Shown here: one piece after another, positions 1 to 9,016 of the stretch
Layout: each line of letters begins with the position of its first letter
Position numbering within the stretch: position 1 is the first letter of the stretch
From: Acetobacter fallax
GTDB taxonomy: Bacteria > Pseudomonadota > Alphaproteobacteria > Acetobacterales > Acetobacteraceae
Assembly (NCBI RefSeq): GCF_011516735.1
Contig: NZ_WOSX01000001.1
Location: 1 to 64,000 of the forward strand
Direction: 5' to 3'
Length of the DNA stretch: 64,000 nt
Program-made: the position numbers and the translations under genes
The notes under the pieces: model-generated
Database searches by the model: none
Seen by the model: only the letters and a program-made list of their open reading frames with translations
What the model was told of the DNA's origin: nothing

Positions 1-64
1 TCGCCTCCAGCGCAACCCGTGACTTGAACTCTGCCGCATACCGTTTCCGCGTAACCTTGCCCAT
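1..64 (-). CDS. IS3-family transposase OrfA, N-terminal fragment (cut by window edge)
   Basis: Twenty-one codons are visible from an ATG at 64 reading leftward. They encode MGKVTRKRYAAEFKSRVALE, the typical opening of IS3-family OrfA proteins, which carry a basic helix-turn-helix (HTH_Tnp_1) that binds the IS ends. The remainder is outside the window, so intactness cannot be judged. Confidence 0.7.
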   Translation of the reverse strand, partial: MGKVTRKRYAAEFKSRVALEA

Positions 65-135
65 AAAACCCGTCCTCGTTCAGGCCAGATGATAGCTTAT
101 CGCCCTGTCCGAAAAATGGGGACCACCTCTGGTCT
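1..135 (-). mobile_element. End of an IS3-family insertion sequence
   Basis: The left edge carries the 5' end of an IS3-type orfA reading leftward, preceded by about 60 bases of untranslated IS end. The stretch near 111-135 (gaaaaatggg, then gaccacctctggtc) is where a terminal inverted repeat would be expected. The other end and orfB lie outside the window, so the exact boundary and target duplication cannot be fixed. It abuts the polysaccharide operon starting at 336. Confidence 0.6.
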
Positions 136-335
136 TCCGATATTATCGTCGGTAATTATTAATAATGTGCTAATTGTCCTTACGATTTGTGTGAAGAAAC
201 TTTCGGCAATTAAGTCGCGTCTCACCGTCGACTGACACATACAGAACGATCATATAGACTGACGGTTTTATGAGGCATGCCAGAGTCTGGACCGCGAAGC
301 AGGTCGGACGTTTCAGGCAGATACGGGAGAGCAGT

Positions 336-1499
336 GTGACAGCATCAGGACCAAAAGTAGCAATTGTCCATGAATGGCTGGAACATTATGCGGGCTCTGA
401 GCGCGTGGTGGGTGAGTTGCTCAGGGTTTTCCCGCAGGCGGATCTCTTCGCTGTGGTCGATTTTCTGCCGAAAGCGGAAAGGGAATTTCTGGGTGGCCGG
501 AAAGTCACCACGACATTTATTCAGAAGCTGCCTTTCGCCCGACGGCATTTTCGCAATTATCTGGGGCTGATGCCGCTGGCAGTGGAGCAGTTCGATCTTG
601 CGGGGTATGATCTGGTATTTTCCAGCCACCACGCAGTTGCAAAGGGGATCATTACCGGTCCCGACCAGATTCATATCAGTTATGTTCATTCGCCGATGCG
701 CTATGCCTGGGACATGCAGGCATCCTATCTGCGCCAGAGTGGCCTTGAGCATGGTCTGAAAGGTTTTTTCATCCGGTGGCTGCTTCATCGGATCCGTAAC
801 TGGGATGTCAGATCGGCTGCTGGCGTGGACGCCTTTGTGGCCAACTCCGCGTATATCGCACGCCGCATCAGAAAAGTTTACCGCCGCGAAGCTGAAGTCA
901 TTCATCCGCCGGTGGATGTGCATCGTTTTATGCCGGCACAGAAGCAGGCCGACAGAAAGCAATATCTCGTCGCAGCCCGGCAGGTTCCTTACAAACGTGT
1001 CGATCTGGTGGTGGAAGCTTTTCGCCTGATGCCGGAGCGGGAGTTACTGGTTGTGGGAGATGGCCCGGAGCATGAAAAAATTGCGGCTCTTGCCGCAGGG
1101 GCGCCCAACATCACGCTGCGCGGCAAAATTTCTGATTCTGAATTACTCACTCTGATGCAGCAGGCACGCGCTTTCGTGTTTGCCGCTGAAGAGGATTTCG
1201 GGATCACGCTTGTTGAGGCTCAGGCCTGCGGAACCCCGCTTATTACATATGGTCGCGGCGGCGCTCTGGACATTGTGCGTGAAGAGGGTGATCCGGACGG
1301 CGTTTCGGGTGTTCTGTTCCGTGAGCAGACTGCCGCATCCATTGCTGAGGCAGTCGGCCGGTTCGAGACGATCCGCGAACAGGTCACGACAGAGAACTGT
1401 CGCGGCAATTCCCTGCGCTTTTCCCGCGAGGCATTCCAGGGGCATATTGAAAGTCTTGCCGCACGACTGCTTGACGAGAACGGCACCGGAGCGATCTGA
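336..1499 (+). CDS. Glycosyltransferase family 4
   Basis: A 387-residue GT-B fold glycosyltransferase that would transfer a sugar from a nucleotide-sugar donor in assembly of a surface polysaccharide at the cytoplasmic face. The N-terminal acceptor domain opens with a Rossmann strand (KVAIVHEWLEHYAGSERV). The C-terminal donor domain has VGDGPEHEKI and the GT4 signature EEDFGITLVEAQACGTPLI, with the EX7E glutamates near the donor site. A GTG start at 336 is chosen because GGGAGAG lies just upstream and the protein then begins directly before the Rossmann strand; an in-frame ATG at 270 would add 22 basic residues and has no clear ribosome site. It is first of three genes with a Wzy-like membrane protein and a PAP2 protein, indicating exopolysaccharide or O-antigen synthesis. 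Sugar specificity cannot be read from sequence. Confidence 0.85.
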   Translation: MTASGPKVAIVHEWLEHYAGSERVVGELLRVFPQADLFAVVDFLPKAEREFLGGRKVTTTFIQKLPFARRHFRNYLGLMPLAVEQFDLAGYDLVFSSHHAVAKGIITGPDQIHISYVHSPMRYAWDMQASYLRQSGLEHGLKGFFIRWLLHRIRNWDVRSAAGVDAFVANSAYIARRIRKVYRREAEVIHPPVDVHRFMPAQKQADRKQYLVAARQVPYKRVDLVVEAFRLMPERELLVVGDGPEHEKIAALAAGAPNITLRGKISDSELLTLMQQARAFVFAAEEDFGITLVEAQACGTPLITYGRGGALDIVREEGDPDGVSGVLFREQTAASIAEAVGRFETIREQVTTENCRGNSLRFSREAFQGHIESLAARLLDENGTGAI

Positions 1500-1536
1500 T
1501 CGGTATGGTTTTGATTATGGCAGAAAGGCGGAACTG

Positions 1537-2952
1537 ATGTCACTTCCGCTTATGGGCGCGATTCTGTTCCCGCTCTGCCTGATTTTCTGGACGAAACCTT
1601 CCCGGCTTCTGGAGTTTTTGCTGATTGCCGGGATTTTCCCGGCAGCGTCGGCTCTGACGCTCGGCGGTCTTGCTGTCCAGCCTTCTCTTGTTCCGGGTCT
1701 GGCGTTTCTTTCCTATATTGTTTTGCAGAAGATGCTCGGGGTTCGGTATCCGGGGCAGACTGACGTGATGCGGCTATGTGCCCCGATGATTTTCAGCACG
1801 GCGTGGGCAATTTTCGGATCGCTTGCGATGCCACGTCTGTTTCACAACCAGGTGCTTGTCTGGCCACAGAAGCTCGATGCATTTGGCGCGCGTACGTTGC
1901 TGGCGCCGAGTTTTGGCAACGTCACTCAGGACATCTATCTTCTTCTGAACGTGGCGCTGATGGTGTACGCGGCACAGTATCTGACGCGGTATCAGGTCAG
2001 TATCGCGCGGATGTATTATGCGTTTCTCGTAGCGGGCTGGATGGTCGTGGTCCTCTGCGTCTGGCAGTTTGCGGCGCGCACGGCGGGCGTTCCGTTTCCA
2101 AAGACCTTCCTTTACTCCAATACGGGATGGTCTGTGCTTGATAGCCAGGTTGCGGGGCCGGTGCCCCGGATCAACGCAAGTTTTTCTGAACCGGCAGCCT
2201 GCGCAACCTATCTTGCGGGTGTTCTGTTTTCTACTGTCTGGGTGACGCTCAAGGGATATCGTGTTCGCGGGGTAAAACCGCTGATCGCGGCATCGGGACT
2301 CTGTCTGTGTCTTACGACGTCGACAACCGGTTTCGCGACAGTTGCTATCGGCGCGTTGCTGCTGCCGGTGATGGTTGTGGCGACAGGCGCCGCGCGGTTA
2401 CTCGGGCGAGTGGGGCAGCTTGCGATGATTGCGGCGGTCCTCCTTGGGGTGAGCGGTCTGGTTGTGGCGACTTTTATTCCGAAGGCTGTCACAGGGGCAC
2501 AGAGTGTCGTTTCAGGCACGGCGGAAAAGAAAGACAGCGCATCTTACAAGGAGCGCAGCCAGGCGGATGCCGACGCGGTTTCAGAATTTGTGGAGACATA
2601 TGGACTGGGTGTCGGGTGGGGAAGCAATCGCTCATCGAGCCTTGTTCCCGGGTTGCTGGCAACCGTGGGTGCGATTGGTGTCATCGGATTGATGATGTTT
2701 GACTGGCGGGTGATCCGCGCGGCTGGCTGGGCATTAAAAACAATGCCGGGCTGCACGGAGTGTCTGGTGATTGAAGGGATGCTGGCTGCGGTGCTGGGGC
2801 GCCTGATCGCGGCCATTGTTTCAGCTCCGACGATTGGCATGCCCGATTTCTACGTCATGATTGCCGTTGCGATTGCCGCGGTCACGCGTATCCGCATGGC
2901 GGTTCGCACCACAGGGCAACCTGCCCTGAGGGGAGAAACCGCTGCTGTATGA
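1537..2952 (+). CDS. Polytopic membrane protein, O-antigen polymerase/ligase-like (Wzy/WaaL type)
   Basis: A 471-residue protein with about ten to twelve hydrophobic segments and a long periplasmic-type loop in its second half. The segment GLGVGWGSNRSSSLVPGLLA late in the protein is the pattern seen in Wzy polymerases and WaaL ligases. Such proteins polymerise or transfer lipid-linked oligosaccharide on the periplasmic side of the inner membrane. An ATG at 1537 behind AAAGGCGGA is chosen; the frame is open back to 1180 but that part lies antisense-free inside the glycosyltransferase gene and encodes no membrane-type sequence. It starts 37 bases after the glycosyltransferase and its stop overlaps the next start (ATGA). 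Function is by fold and context; polymerase versus ligase cannot be separated. Confidence 0.7.
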   Translation: MSLPLMGAILFPLCLIFWTKPSRLLEFLLIAGIFPAASALTLGGLAVQPSLVPGLAFLSYIVLQKMLGVRYPGQTDVMRLCAPMIFSTAWAIFGSLAMPRLFHNQVLVWPQKLDAFGARTLLAPSFGNVTQDIYLLLNVALMVYAAQYLTRYQVSIARMYYAFLVAGWMVVVLCVWQFAARTAGVPFPKTFLYSNTGWSVLDSQVAGPVPRINASFSEPAACATYLAGVLFSTVWVTLKGYRVRGVKPLIAASGLCLCLTTSTTGFATVAIGALLLPVMVVATGAARLLGRVGQLAMIAAVLLGVSGLVVATFIPKAVTGAQSVVSGTAEKKDSASYKERSQADADAVSEFVETYGLGVGWGSNRSSSLVPGLLATVGAIGVIGLMMFDWRVIRAAGWALKTMPGCTECLVIEGMLAAVLGRLIAAIVSAPTIGMPDFYVMIAVAIAAVTRIRMAVRTTGQPALRGETAAV

Positions 2953-3521
2953 TCGGGACGTTTACTGACTTCGCCGATCAGGGCGTGCTGATTCCTGTTG
3001 AGATTCTGGTTTTTCTCTCGCTGTTTTTGTCAGGTCGCAAGCGGGACGCGACAACGTGGGGTCTGGCGATGCTGTCCGGTTCCATCGTGATTGTTGCGCT
3101 GAAGCTGTGGTTTGAACGATGCGGTGTACCGCATCATCGAATCATTTACAGTCCGAGCGGGCATTCGATGGGCGGCACCATGGTATATGGCGGGTTGCTC
3201 GCGCTTTTCTGCCGTCGAAATCTGATATTTCTGGTCGGAACGGTTTTGCTGGCTGTAGCTTTCGCGGGGTCACGGGTGATTCTTGGAAAGCATACGGTAC
3301 CGGAGGCGATTGCGGGCGCTCTGGTGGGGCTTATCGTTGTCTTTGCGCTTCGCTCTGCCCTTGCCGGGCGAAAGGAGCCTGCCAGGTCACGTGCGGCTGT
3401 GCCGGTGACGCTGATTCTGGTCGGTCTGATCGGTGTGGGGCTTCATGGTGACCGACTGGCTGCGGAGGCCTGGATACAGGTCGCAGCGCAGCGTATCCTG
3501 GGTTCTGTTCTTTGCCACTGA
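2949..3521 (+). CDS. PAP2-like membrane phosphatase with degenerate motifs
   Basis: A 190-residue, roughly six-helix protein of the PAP2/BacA-like phosphatase superfamily, which removes phosphate from lipid carriers such as undecaprenyl diphosphate. Motif C2 is clear (YSPSGHSMG) and C3 is present as SRVILGKHTVPE, matching SRX5HX3D except that the final aspartate is glutamate. The C1 motif (KX6RP) is not recognisable around KLWFERCG, so activity may be altered. It overlaps the preceding gene by four bases (ATGA), implying translational coupling. Recycling of the polysaccharide lipid carrier is the natural role in this operon (inference). Confidence 0.65.
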   Translation: MIGTFTDFADQGVLIPVEILVFLSLFLSGRKRDATTWGLAMLSGSIVIVALKLWFERCGVPHHRIIYSPSGHSMGGTMVYGGLLALFCRRNLIFLVGTVLLAVAFAGSRVILGKHTVPEAIAGALVGLIVVFALRSALAGRKEPARSRAAVPVTLILVGLIGVGLHGDRLAAEAWIQVAAQRILGSVLCH

Positions 3522-3544
3522 AGAGTTTCTGATTGAGGGCAGCC

Positions 3545-4030
3545 CCTGCAGGTCCTTCCTTTTTCGCAACGTCATACCAGGGGGGCTGGCCTTTGACCTG
3601 TACGGAACTGACAGGGCTCTGCCCTGGAACCCACCAAAGGTCACAGACCTTTGGAAACCATTTTATTATAAATAAATCGGGGTGCAGGGGCCTGCGGTCC
3701 CTGCCGGGTCCGGGCTGAGCCCGGATACTCTCATCCACAGGGCAATCTTCACAGCCGCTGGTATCAGGCGTTCTGCCAGTCAGCGCCGGAGCTAACACAC
3801 GGAAAGAGAGCCCCGGGGCTCCGCCCCACACCCCGCCAAAGGTCGCAGACCTTTGGAATCCACTTTGTTTGTCAACAGATCGGGGTGAAGCGGCCTGCGG
3901 TCCCTTCCGGGTGCGGGCAGTGCCCGGGCTTCCGTCAACTCTTTGAAAATTAAGGCTTCAACACGTAACGACAGCAGAGCCTTTCCACAGGTCTGCAACT
4001 TTTACCGGGTTCCTGGGCAGAGCCCTGTCA
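3545..4030. repeat. Modular palindromic intergenic repeat, two composite copies
   Basis: A roughly 500-base non-coding gap between two convergent genes is filled with two copies of a mosaic repeat found at five other places in the window. Module A is an exact palindrome, CCAAAGGTC-N3-GACCTTTGG (3634-3654 and 3836-3856). Module B follows after a short A+T-rich linker (ttattataaataaatcgggg): a G+C-rich series of nested stems ending in a gggc...gcccgg hairpin (about 3678-3723 and 3891-3931). A third element resembling ccctggaacc precedes module A. Short frames run across it in several directions but encode only repeat-derived sequence. Confidence 0.8.
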
Positions 4031-4055
4031 GTCCCACACAGTGCAAAGGCCGGTA

Positions 4056-5555
4056 TCAGTCCGCATCTTCGAGATAACGGCGGCGAACATGCGTGAGGTA
4101 GCTTTCCGCACCGAGCGGCTGGCCCGTTGCATCTTCCACGATAGCCATCGTTGACGCACTGCTGGCGCGTTCATGAACGGTGGTGCGGAGCCAGCCCAGA
4201 AGAGGTGTGAAGTCACCGGCTCTGACTGACTGCGCGAGATCAGGGATTTTTTGCCTTGCGGCCTCGAAAAGCTGAGCCGCCGTAAGGGCGCCGAGTGCGT
4301 AACAGGGGAAATATCCCCACAGACCGAGTGGCCAGTGAATATCCTGAAGACAGCCGTGCCGGTCATCCGGCACGTCCAGACCGAGAAGGTCCCTGATGCG
4401 GGCGTTGAAGGCTTCCGGAAGATCACGCAGAGCGAGACGGCCATCGATCATCGCGGTTTCGAGTTCGTACCGGGTGATGATGTGGGCCGGATAGGTCACT
4501 TCGTCAGCATCGACACGGATGAAGCCGGGTGCAACGCGGGTCATGTGCTGACAGAGCGCTTCAGGCGTCCAGTTTCCGCCCCCGCTGAAACTCTGCGCCA
4601 TGACCGGAGCCGCGAAGGCCGCGAAGGAACGGGAGCGTGTCACCTGCATCTCAATCAGCAGGGACTGGCTTTCATGCAGGGTCATCCCGCGCGCGCGTCC
4701 GACAGGCTGGCCCTGCCAGGCTGCAGGCAGGCCCTGTTCGTAAAGCGCGTGCCCGGTCTCATGCATGATGCCCAGAAACGCGGGGAGGAAGTCCGTGTCG
4801 TCATAGCGGGTTGTGATGCGAACATCGTCGGTAGCCCCGCCACAGAACGGATGGGTGCTGACATCAAGGCGACCACGGGTCATATCAAACCCGGCGCGTT
4901 CCATCATCATACGGCCGAGCGTTTCCTGTTCGGCGATGGGGAAGGGCGCCTGACCAACGGCTGAAGCGGCGGGACCGGAAGCCTGACGCTCCAGCACTTC
5001 GTGCAGAAGCGGAGGCAGATCGCGGGCGAGAGTGGCGAAGATCGGAGCGATCGTCGCTTGTCTCATGCCGGGATCGAAACCGTCCAGCAGAGCGTCATAC
5101 GGGGAAAGGTTCAGGGCGCCTCCGATCGCCTGGGCAGTTTCCCGGGTCAGGTCCAGGACGGTCTGGAGATCGGGTTGCAGGGCGGCAAAATCGTTGGCTT
5201 CCCGGGCGCTTCGCCAGGCCATTTCGGTGCGGGAGCAGGCTTTTGAGAGGGCTTCGACGAGTGGACCCGGCACGGCGACGGCGCGGGCGTGAAGCCGCTG
5301 CATTTCGGTGAGATTCGCCTGACGCCACGGATCGGAGCCGGGCTCTGCTTTCGCAAGAAGCTCTGCGGTCGCGGGGCTGACAAGAAGTTCGTGCCGGAGA
5401 CCTTCCAGCGTGGCGACGCCGTTGCCACGCCGGTTCGCTGCGCCTTCTGGCATCATCACGTCACGATCCCAGGAAAGGATGCCGAGCGCATCGTCGAGCG
5501 CTGACAGGCGGCTGAACAGACGTTCGAGGGATTCATAAGCTGACGGGGCGATCAT
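4056..5555 (-). CDS. M32 family metallocarboxypeptidase (carboxypeptidase Taq)
   Basis: A 499-residue cytosolic zinc carboxypeptidase of family M32 that removes C-terminal residues from peptides. The active-site HEXXH is H265-E-T-G-H269 within GIMHETGHALYEQGLP, and the conserved VTYPAHIITRYELE segment and HESQSLLIEMQV follow in family order. Length equals the family norm (about 500). The ATG at 5555 is preceded by an AGGAGAC-type site. It is read separately from, but in the same direction as, the SulP gene located 32 bases upstream, so the two may be cotranscribed. Confidence 0.92.
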   Translation of the reverse strand: MIAPSAYESLERLFSRLSALDDALGILSWDRDVMMPEGAANRRGNGVATLEGLRHELLVSPATAELLAKAEPGSDPWRQANLTEMQRLHARAVAVPGPLVEALSKACSRTEMAWRSAREANDFAALQPDLQTVLDLTRETAQAIGGALNLSPYDALLDGFDPGMRQATIAPIFATLARDLPPLLHEVLERQASGPAASAVGQAPFPIAEQETLGRMMMERAGFDMTRGRLDVSTHPFCGGATDDVRITTRYDDTDFLPAFLGIMHETGHALYEQGLPAAWQGQPVGRARGMTLHESQSLLIEMQVTRSRSFAAFAAPVMAQSFSGGGNWTPEALCQHMTRVAPGFIRVDADEVTYPAHIITRYELETAMIDGRLALRDLPEAFNARIRDLLGLDVPDDRHGCLQDIHWPLGLWGYFPCYALGALTAAQLFEAARQKIPDLAQSVRAGDFTPLLGWLRTTVHERASSASTMAIVEDATGQPLGAESYLTHVRRRYLEDAD

Positions 5556-5587
5556 CGGGCTGCTGTCTCCTGAAGGATGCGAAAAGG

Positions 5588-7303
5588 TTAGGCGATCGGA
5601 TGGACGAATGGGAGAGGGGGCGGCGAAGAGGGCTGCCGGGTTGTGGCAGCCAGAACGGCGCGGGCCGACGCGAGGGCCCTGTGGAGCGTCGGATAGATGT
5701 TCTGCGGTGGCAGCACGGTGGTGATACGGTGTCGGGTCATATCCGCGAACAGGTAAGGGCTGACGCGGCCAAACCAGATGGATATACCGCGATCCTGCAG
5801 GCTGTGCAGGAGATCCCGCAGGGCGGCTGAGGCGGAATAATCGATATCCGTCATAGCGCTGGCATCGACAACGATGCAGCGGACCGGCGTCGGCGCGTGA
5901 TCGATGAGCGTGTGGATATCGTCCGCAAAACGCGTGCAGTTTGCATAAAACAGGTCGGCGCTGAACCGGTAGATGATGAGACCGGGTTCGGTTTCCTCAC
6001 CCGGTGCGACGGGTTCCGCTTCAAAGCCGTGCTCATCGGCCTCCTGGTGCAGGATCGTCGTATGCGGTTCGTAACTGTGGCGAACATGCCGGAAGAGTGA
6101 CAGGGCGATGGCGAGGAATATTCCCTGCTGAACCCCGATGCCGACGACAGCGGCGGCCGTGACCAGAGCGAGCCGGAATTCGCCCGGGCTTTCCGGGCGG
6201 ATGGCCCGGATGGTGCGGACATCGATCATGTCGATGGCGACCAGAAAGACAATGGCGGCCAGGACGCAGCGGGGCAGATATTCGAGCGGACCGGTGAGGA
6301 ACAGGAGCACGCAGAGCGCGACGGCGGCAAAGGTGATCTGTGCGAGTTGAGTCCGGGCGCCGGCACGCACGGCCATGGCTGTCTGGGTGGGGCTGCCGTT
6401 GACAGTGAAAGTGCCGCTGATGGCCGCGACGAGATTGGCGGCGCTCAGACCCAGGATGTCAGCGTTGGCATCGATTTTTTCATGAAAGACGCCAGCGAAA
6501 CTCCGGGACGTGGCGATGCTCTGCGCGATGATGACGAAAACGCAGGACGCCGCCACAGGAAGCAGAGCAAGGGTTCTGTTCCAGCCAATGACCGGGATAT
6601 GAAAATCGGGAAGACCACTTGCGACAGGGCCGATGGTGGCAACGCCCTGCGTGCTCAGATAGAGCGTTTTGCTGGCGATGACAGACGCGATGACAGCCAG
6701 CAATGGTGCGGGCACGCGTGGCAGAAAACGGCGCCCCAGGAAAAGCAGCGCCAGTGTGGCGAATGTTATTGCGAATGTCAGATGATGGATGTTCGAAACA
6801 TTTCTGACTATATCATATAAAATCATGATCTGATTATGATACGCCGTTGAAATTCCCAGCATTTCCGGCAGCATGGAGATCGACACCTGGACGCCGACGC
6901 CGGCGACAAATCCGGCCAGAACCGTGCGCGACAGGAAGTCAGCGAGAAAGCCGAGCCGGAACAGGCGTCCGATCAGCAAAAACGCGGCGCAGAGTATCGC
7001 GACGACGCTGACCATCGCGATGTAGTCAGGCGAGCCGGGAACGGCGAGAGGCGCAAGACCGCTGGAGAGGATGGCGGCTGTTGCGGAATCCGCCGCGACG
7101 ACAAGATGTTTTGACGAACCCAGAAACGCGAAGGCGAGGGGTGGGAGCAGCACTGTGTAAAGCCCGGTGACGGCCGGCATGGCTGCAATGCGTGTATAAC
7201 CCAGCACCTGAGGGATGTTGACGGAAGCGAGCGTGACGCCTGCCAGCACGTCCCGGCAGATGCCGGTGGGTGATCTGCGTTGAGGTGCGGGCGGGGTAGT
7301 CAT
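5588..7303 (-). CDS. SulP-family anion transporter with STAS domain
   Basis: A 571-residue inner-membrane SLC26/SulP transporter. The N-terminal 400 residues contain the usual dozen or so hydrophobic helices, starting with GVTLASVNIPQVLGYTRIAAMPAVTGLY, which matches the SulP signature region. The C-terminal about 120 residues form a STAS domain (IIYRFSADLFYANCTRF, then VVDASAMTDIDYSA). SulP proteins move sulfate, bicarbonate or dicarboxylates; the substrate cannot be assigned. The gene lies immediately upstream of the M32 peptidase on the same strand and is divergent from the Nudix gene. Confidence 0.88.
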   Translation of the reverse strand: MTTPPAPQRRSPTGICRDVLAGVTLASVNIPQVLGYTRIAAMPAVTGLYTVLLPPLAFAFLGSSKHLVVAADSATAAILSSGLAPLAVPGSPDYIAMVSVVAILCAAFLLIGRLFRLGFLADFLSRTVLAGFVAGVGVQVSISMLPEMLGISTAYHNQIMILYDIVRNVSNIHHLTFAITFATLALLFLGRRFLPRVPAPLLAVIASVIASKTLYLSTQGVATIGPVASGLPDFHIPVIGWNRTLALLPVAASCVFVIIAQSIATSRSFAGVFHEKIDANADILGLSAANLVAAISGTFTVNGSPTQTAMAVRAGARTQLAQITFAAVALCVLLFLTGPLEYLPRCVLAAIVFLVAIDMIDVRTIRAIRPESPGEFRLALVTAAAVVGIGVQQGIFLAIALSLFRHVRHSYEPHTTILHQEADEHGFEAEPVAPGEETEPGLIIYRFSADLFYANCTRFADDIHTLIDHAPTPVRCIVVDASAMTDIDYSASAALRDLLHSLQDRGISIWFGRVSPYLFADMTRHRITTVLPPQNIYPTLHRALASARAVLAATTRQPSSPPPLPFVHPIA

Positions 7304-7387
7304 GGGACAGGCCTCGTTTAAGGTTTGAGTGTCATATATCTGTCATACTTTAACGAAGTGAGGTGGTTTTCCGAATGGCGAGGGGTC

Positions 7388-7855
7388 ATGACTGAACGTG
7401 TTATCCACATTGCAACAGGGTTGATCCGCGATTCCGATGGCTGCGTTCTGCTGGTGCGCAAACGCGGCACGCAGGCTTTTATGCAGCCGGGCGGAAAAAT
7501 CGACGCCGGTGAAACGCCGGTACAGGCGCTGTTACGGGAGCTTGAGGAGGAGCTTGCTCTGCGGTTACGGGTCGGGGACGTTGTCGATCTGGGGACATTC
7601 TCGGCACCGGCAGCGAACGAGCCAGGGTTTGAGGTACAGGCCGCGCTCTTTGCCGTCACCCGCGCTGTGGAACCGAAGATTCAGGCCGAGATCGAAGAAA
7701 TGGCGTGGGTTGATCCGGCGGCGCCTGGCGATATCGTGCTGGCGCCTCTGACGCGGGATTATGTATTGCCTTTGTGCGCGGTTCTGAATGCGGAGGGGCC
7801 GATGGCGGAAACGGATTGCGGGGATATTTTGACCCGTCTGCAAAACCCGTCATGA
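7388..7855 (+). CDS. Nudix hydrolase
   Basis: A 155-residue single-domain Nudix protein that hydrolyses a nucleoside diphosphate linked to another moiety. The Nudix box is GKIDAGETPVQALLRELEEE, with the metal-binding REXXEE core intact, followed by LAL where the consensus has a glycine. An ATG at 7388 is chosen because GAGGGG lies at good spacing; upstream in-frame codons would add a non-conserved 21-residue leader. It runs 31 bases before mazG, another nucleotide-sanitising enzyme, and the pair is probably cotranscribed for removal of non-canonical or damaged nucleotides (inference). Confidence 0.85.
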   Translation: MTERVIHIATGLIRDSDGCVLLVRKRGTQAFMQPGGKIDAGETPVQALLRELEEELALRLRVGDVVDLGTFSAPAANEPGFEVQAALFAVTRAVEPKIQAEIEEMAWVDPAAPGDIVLAPLTRDYVLPLCAVLNAEGPMAETDCGDILTRLQNPS

Positions 7856-7886
7856 TGACGCACCCTGACCTGCCGGAGCCTGCACG

Positions 7887-8756
7887 ATGACCACTTCGAT
7901 CCCCTCTCTGGCCATGAAAGATGAAGCGCTCAGCGATGCGGCGGCCACGGATGCCGCGCATGAGCTGAAGCGGCTGCTTGAGGTGATGGCGAAGCTGCGC
8001 GATCCGGAAACCGGTTGTCCGTGGGATATCGCCCAGACACCGGAAACCATTGCACCCTATGCGATCGAGGAGGCTTACGAGGTGGCCGACGCAATCGATC
8101 GTGGTGCGTGGGATGAGATGGCTGACGAACTCGGGGATCTGTTGTTGCAGGTGGTCTATCAGGCGCGGCTGGCCGAGGAGGAAGGGCGGTTCGCGTTTGC
8201 CTCCGTGGTCCGGCTGATCACGGATAAGATGATCCGGCGGCATCCGCATGTGTTCGGCGATGCTGCACTGGTGGCGCGGAACGACGGCACCGTGCGGGCA
8301 GCGTGGGAAGCCCGCAAGGAGCAGGAGCGGATCGCGCGGGCCGAGCACGGAACACTGGCCGGGGTGCCTCGCGCTCTTCCCGCGCTGCTGCGGGCCAGGA
8401 AGATTGCAGAACGGGCGGCGCGGGTTGGTTTCGACTGGCCGGATGTGTCGGGTGTCGTCGATAAGGTTCGCGAAGAGCTGGAGGAGGTCGAGGCCGAAAT
8501 AACGTCAGGCGACCGGGATGCGTTGCAGGATGAGATGGGTGATCTGCTCTTTTCGGTTGCCACACTGGCGCGGCGGCTTGATCTCGATCCTGAGGCCTGC
8601 CTGAGACAAGCGACCGACAAGTTCACGCGGCGGTTTCAGGCGCTGGAGGCAATCCTGGCCTCACGCGGTTCCACGCCTTCCGATCAGTCCGTGGACGAAC
8701 TGGACCAGGTGTGGCGTGAGGTGAAGCGGCGCGAGGCGAAAGCGAAGGGGCTCTGA
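7887..8756 (+). CDS. Nucleoside triphosphate pyrophosphohydrolase MazG
   Basis: A 289-residue all-alpha NTP pyrophosphohydrolase with two tandem MazG domains. The N-terminal domain has CPWDIAQTPETIAPYAIEEAYEV followed by ELGDLLLQVVYQA, whose EExxE and ExxD residues bind magnesium. The second domain has KVREELEEVEAEI and DEMGDLLFSVATLAR. MazG converts NTPs to NMPs and pyrophosphate, clearing aberrant nucleotides and, in E. coli, lowering ppGpp under starvation. A GGAG lies upstream of the ATG. Length is close to E. coli MazG (263) with a short N-terminal extension rich in alanine. Confidence 0.93.
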   Translation: MTTSIPSLAMKDEALSDAAATDAAHELKRLLEVMAKLRDPETGCPWDIAQTPETIAPYAIEEAYEVADAIDRGAWDEMADELGDLLLQVVYQARLAEEEGRFAFASVVRLITDKMIRRHPHVFGDAALVARNDGTVRAAWEARKEQERIARAEHGTLAGVPRALPALLRARKIAERAARVGFDWPDVSGVVDKVREELEEVEAEITSGDRDALQDEMGDLLFSVATLARRLDLDPEACLRQATDKFTRRFQALEAILASRGSTPSDQSVDELDQVWREVKRREAKAKGL

Positions 8757-8794
8757 AAGGCTGCTGAACGGTTCTGTTAATGTCGGGTGCTGGC

Positions 8795-9000
8795 ACCCTC
8801 TTGGGGCTTTGCCCTGAAACCCGCCAGAGGTCGCAGACCTTTGGAAAGGCTCTGTTGTCGTTAAGTGTTAGCTCCTTCCCAAGGCTTTGCCCTGGAACCC
8901 ACCAAAGGTCACAGACCTTTGGAAACATGCTTATTTATCAACAGATTGGGGTGAAGGGGTCCGCGACCCCTTCCGGGTTCGGGCAGAGCCCGGCTTTTTG
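8795..9000. repeat. Modular palindromic intergenic repeat, composite copy
   Basis: This fills the convergent gap between mazG and the SDR gene. It has a decayed module A at 8825-8844 (ccagaggtcgcagacctttgg), a perfect module A at 8901-8921, an A+T linker with tatttatcaacagattgggg, and a module B at 8947-8994 with its own inverted repeat AAGGGGTCcgcGACCCCTT. No gene is supported here. Confidence 0.8.
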
Positions 9001-9016
9001 AAATAGCCTCAAAGGC

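Noticed and set aside
1180-1536. N-terminal extension of the Wzy-like protein
   Set aside because: The frame is open but lies inside the glycosyltransferase gene and encodes arginine-rich sequence; the ATG at 1537 has a ribosome site and begins the first membrane helix.
3331-3998. Several short frames across the first repeat region
   Set aside because: They are made of the intergenic repeat modules and recur as similar nonsense peptides at other copies.
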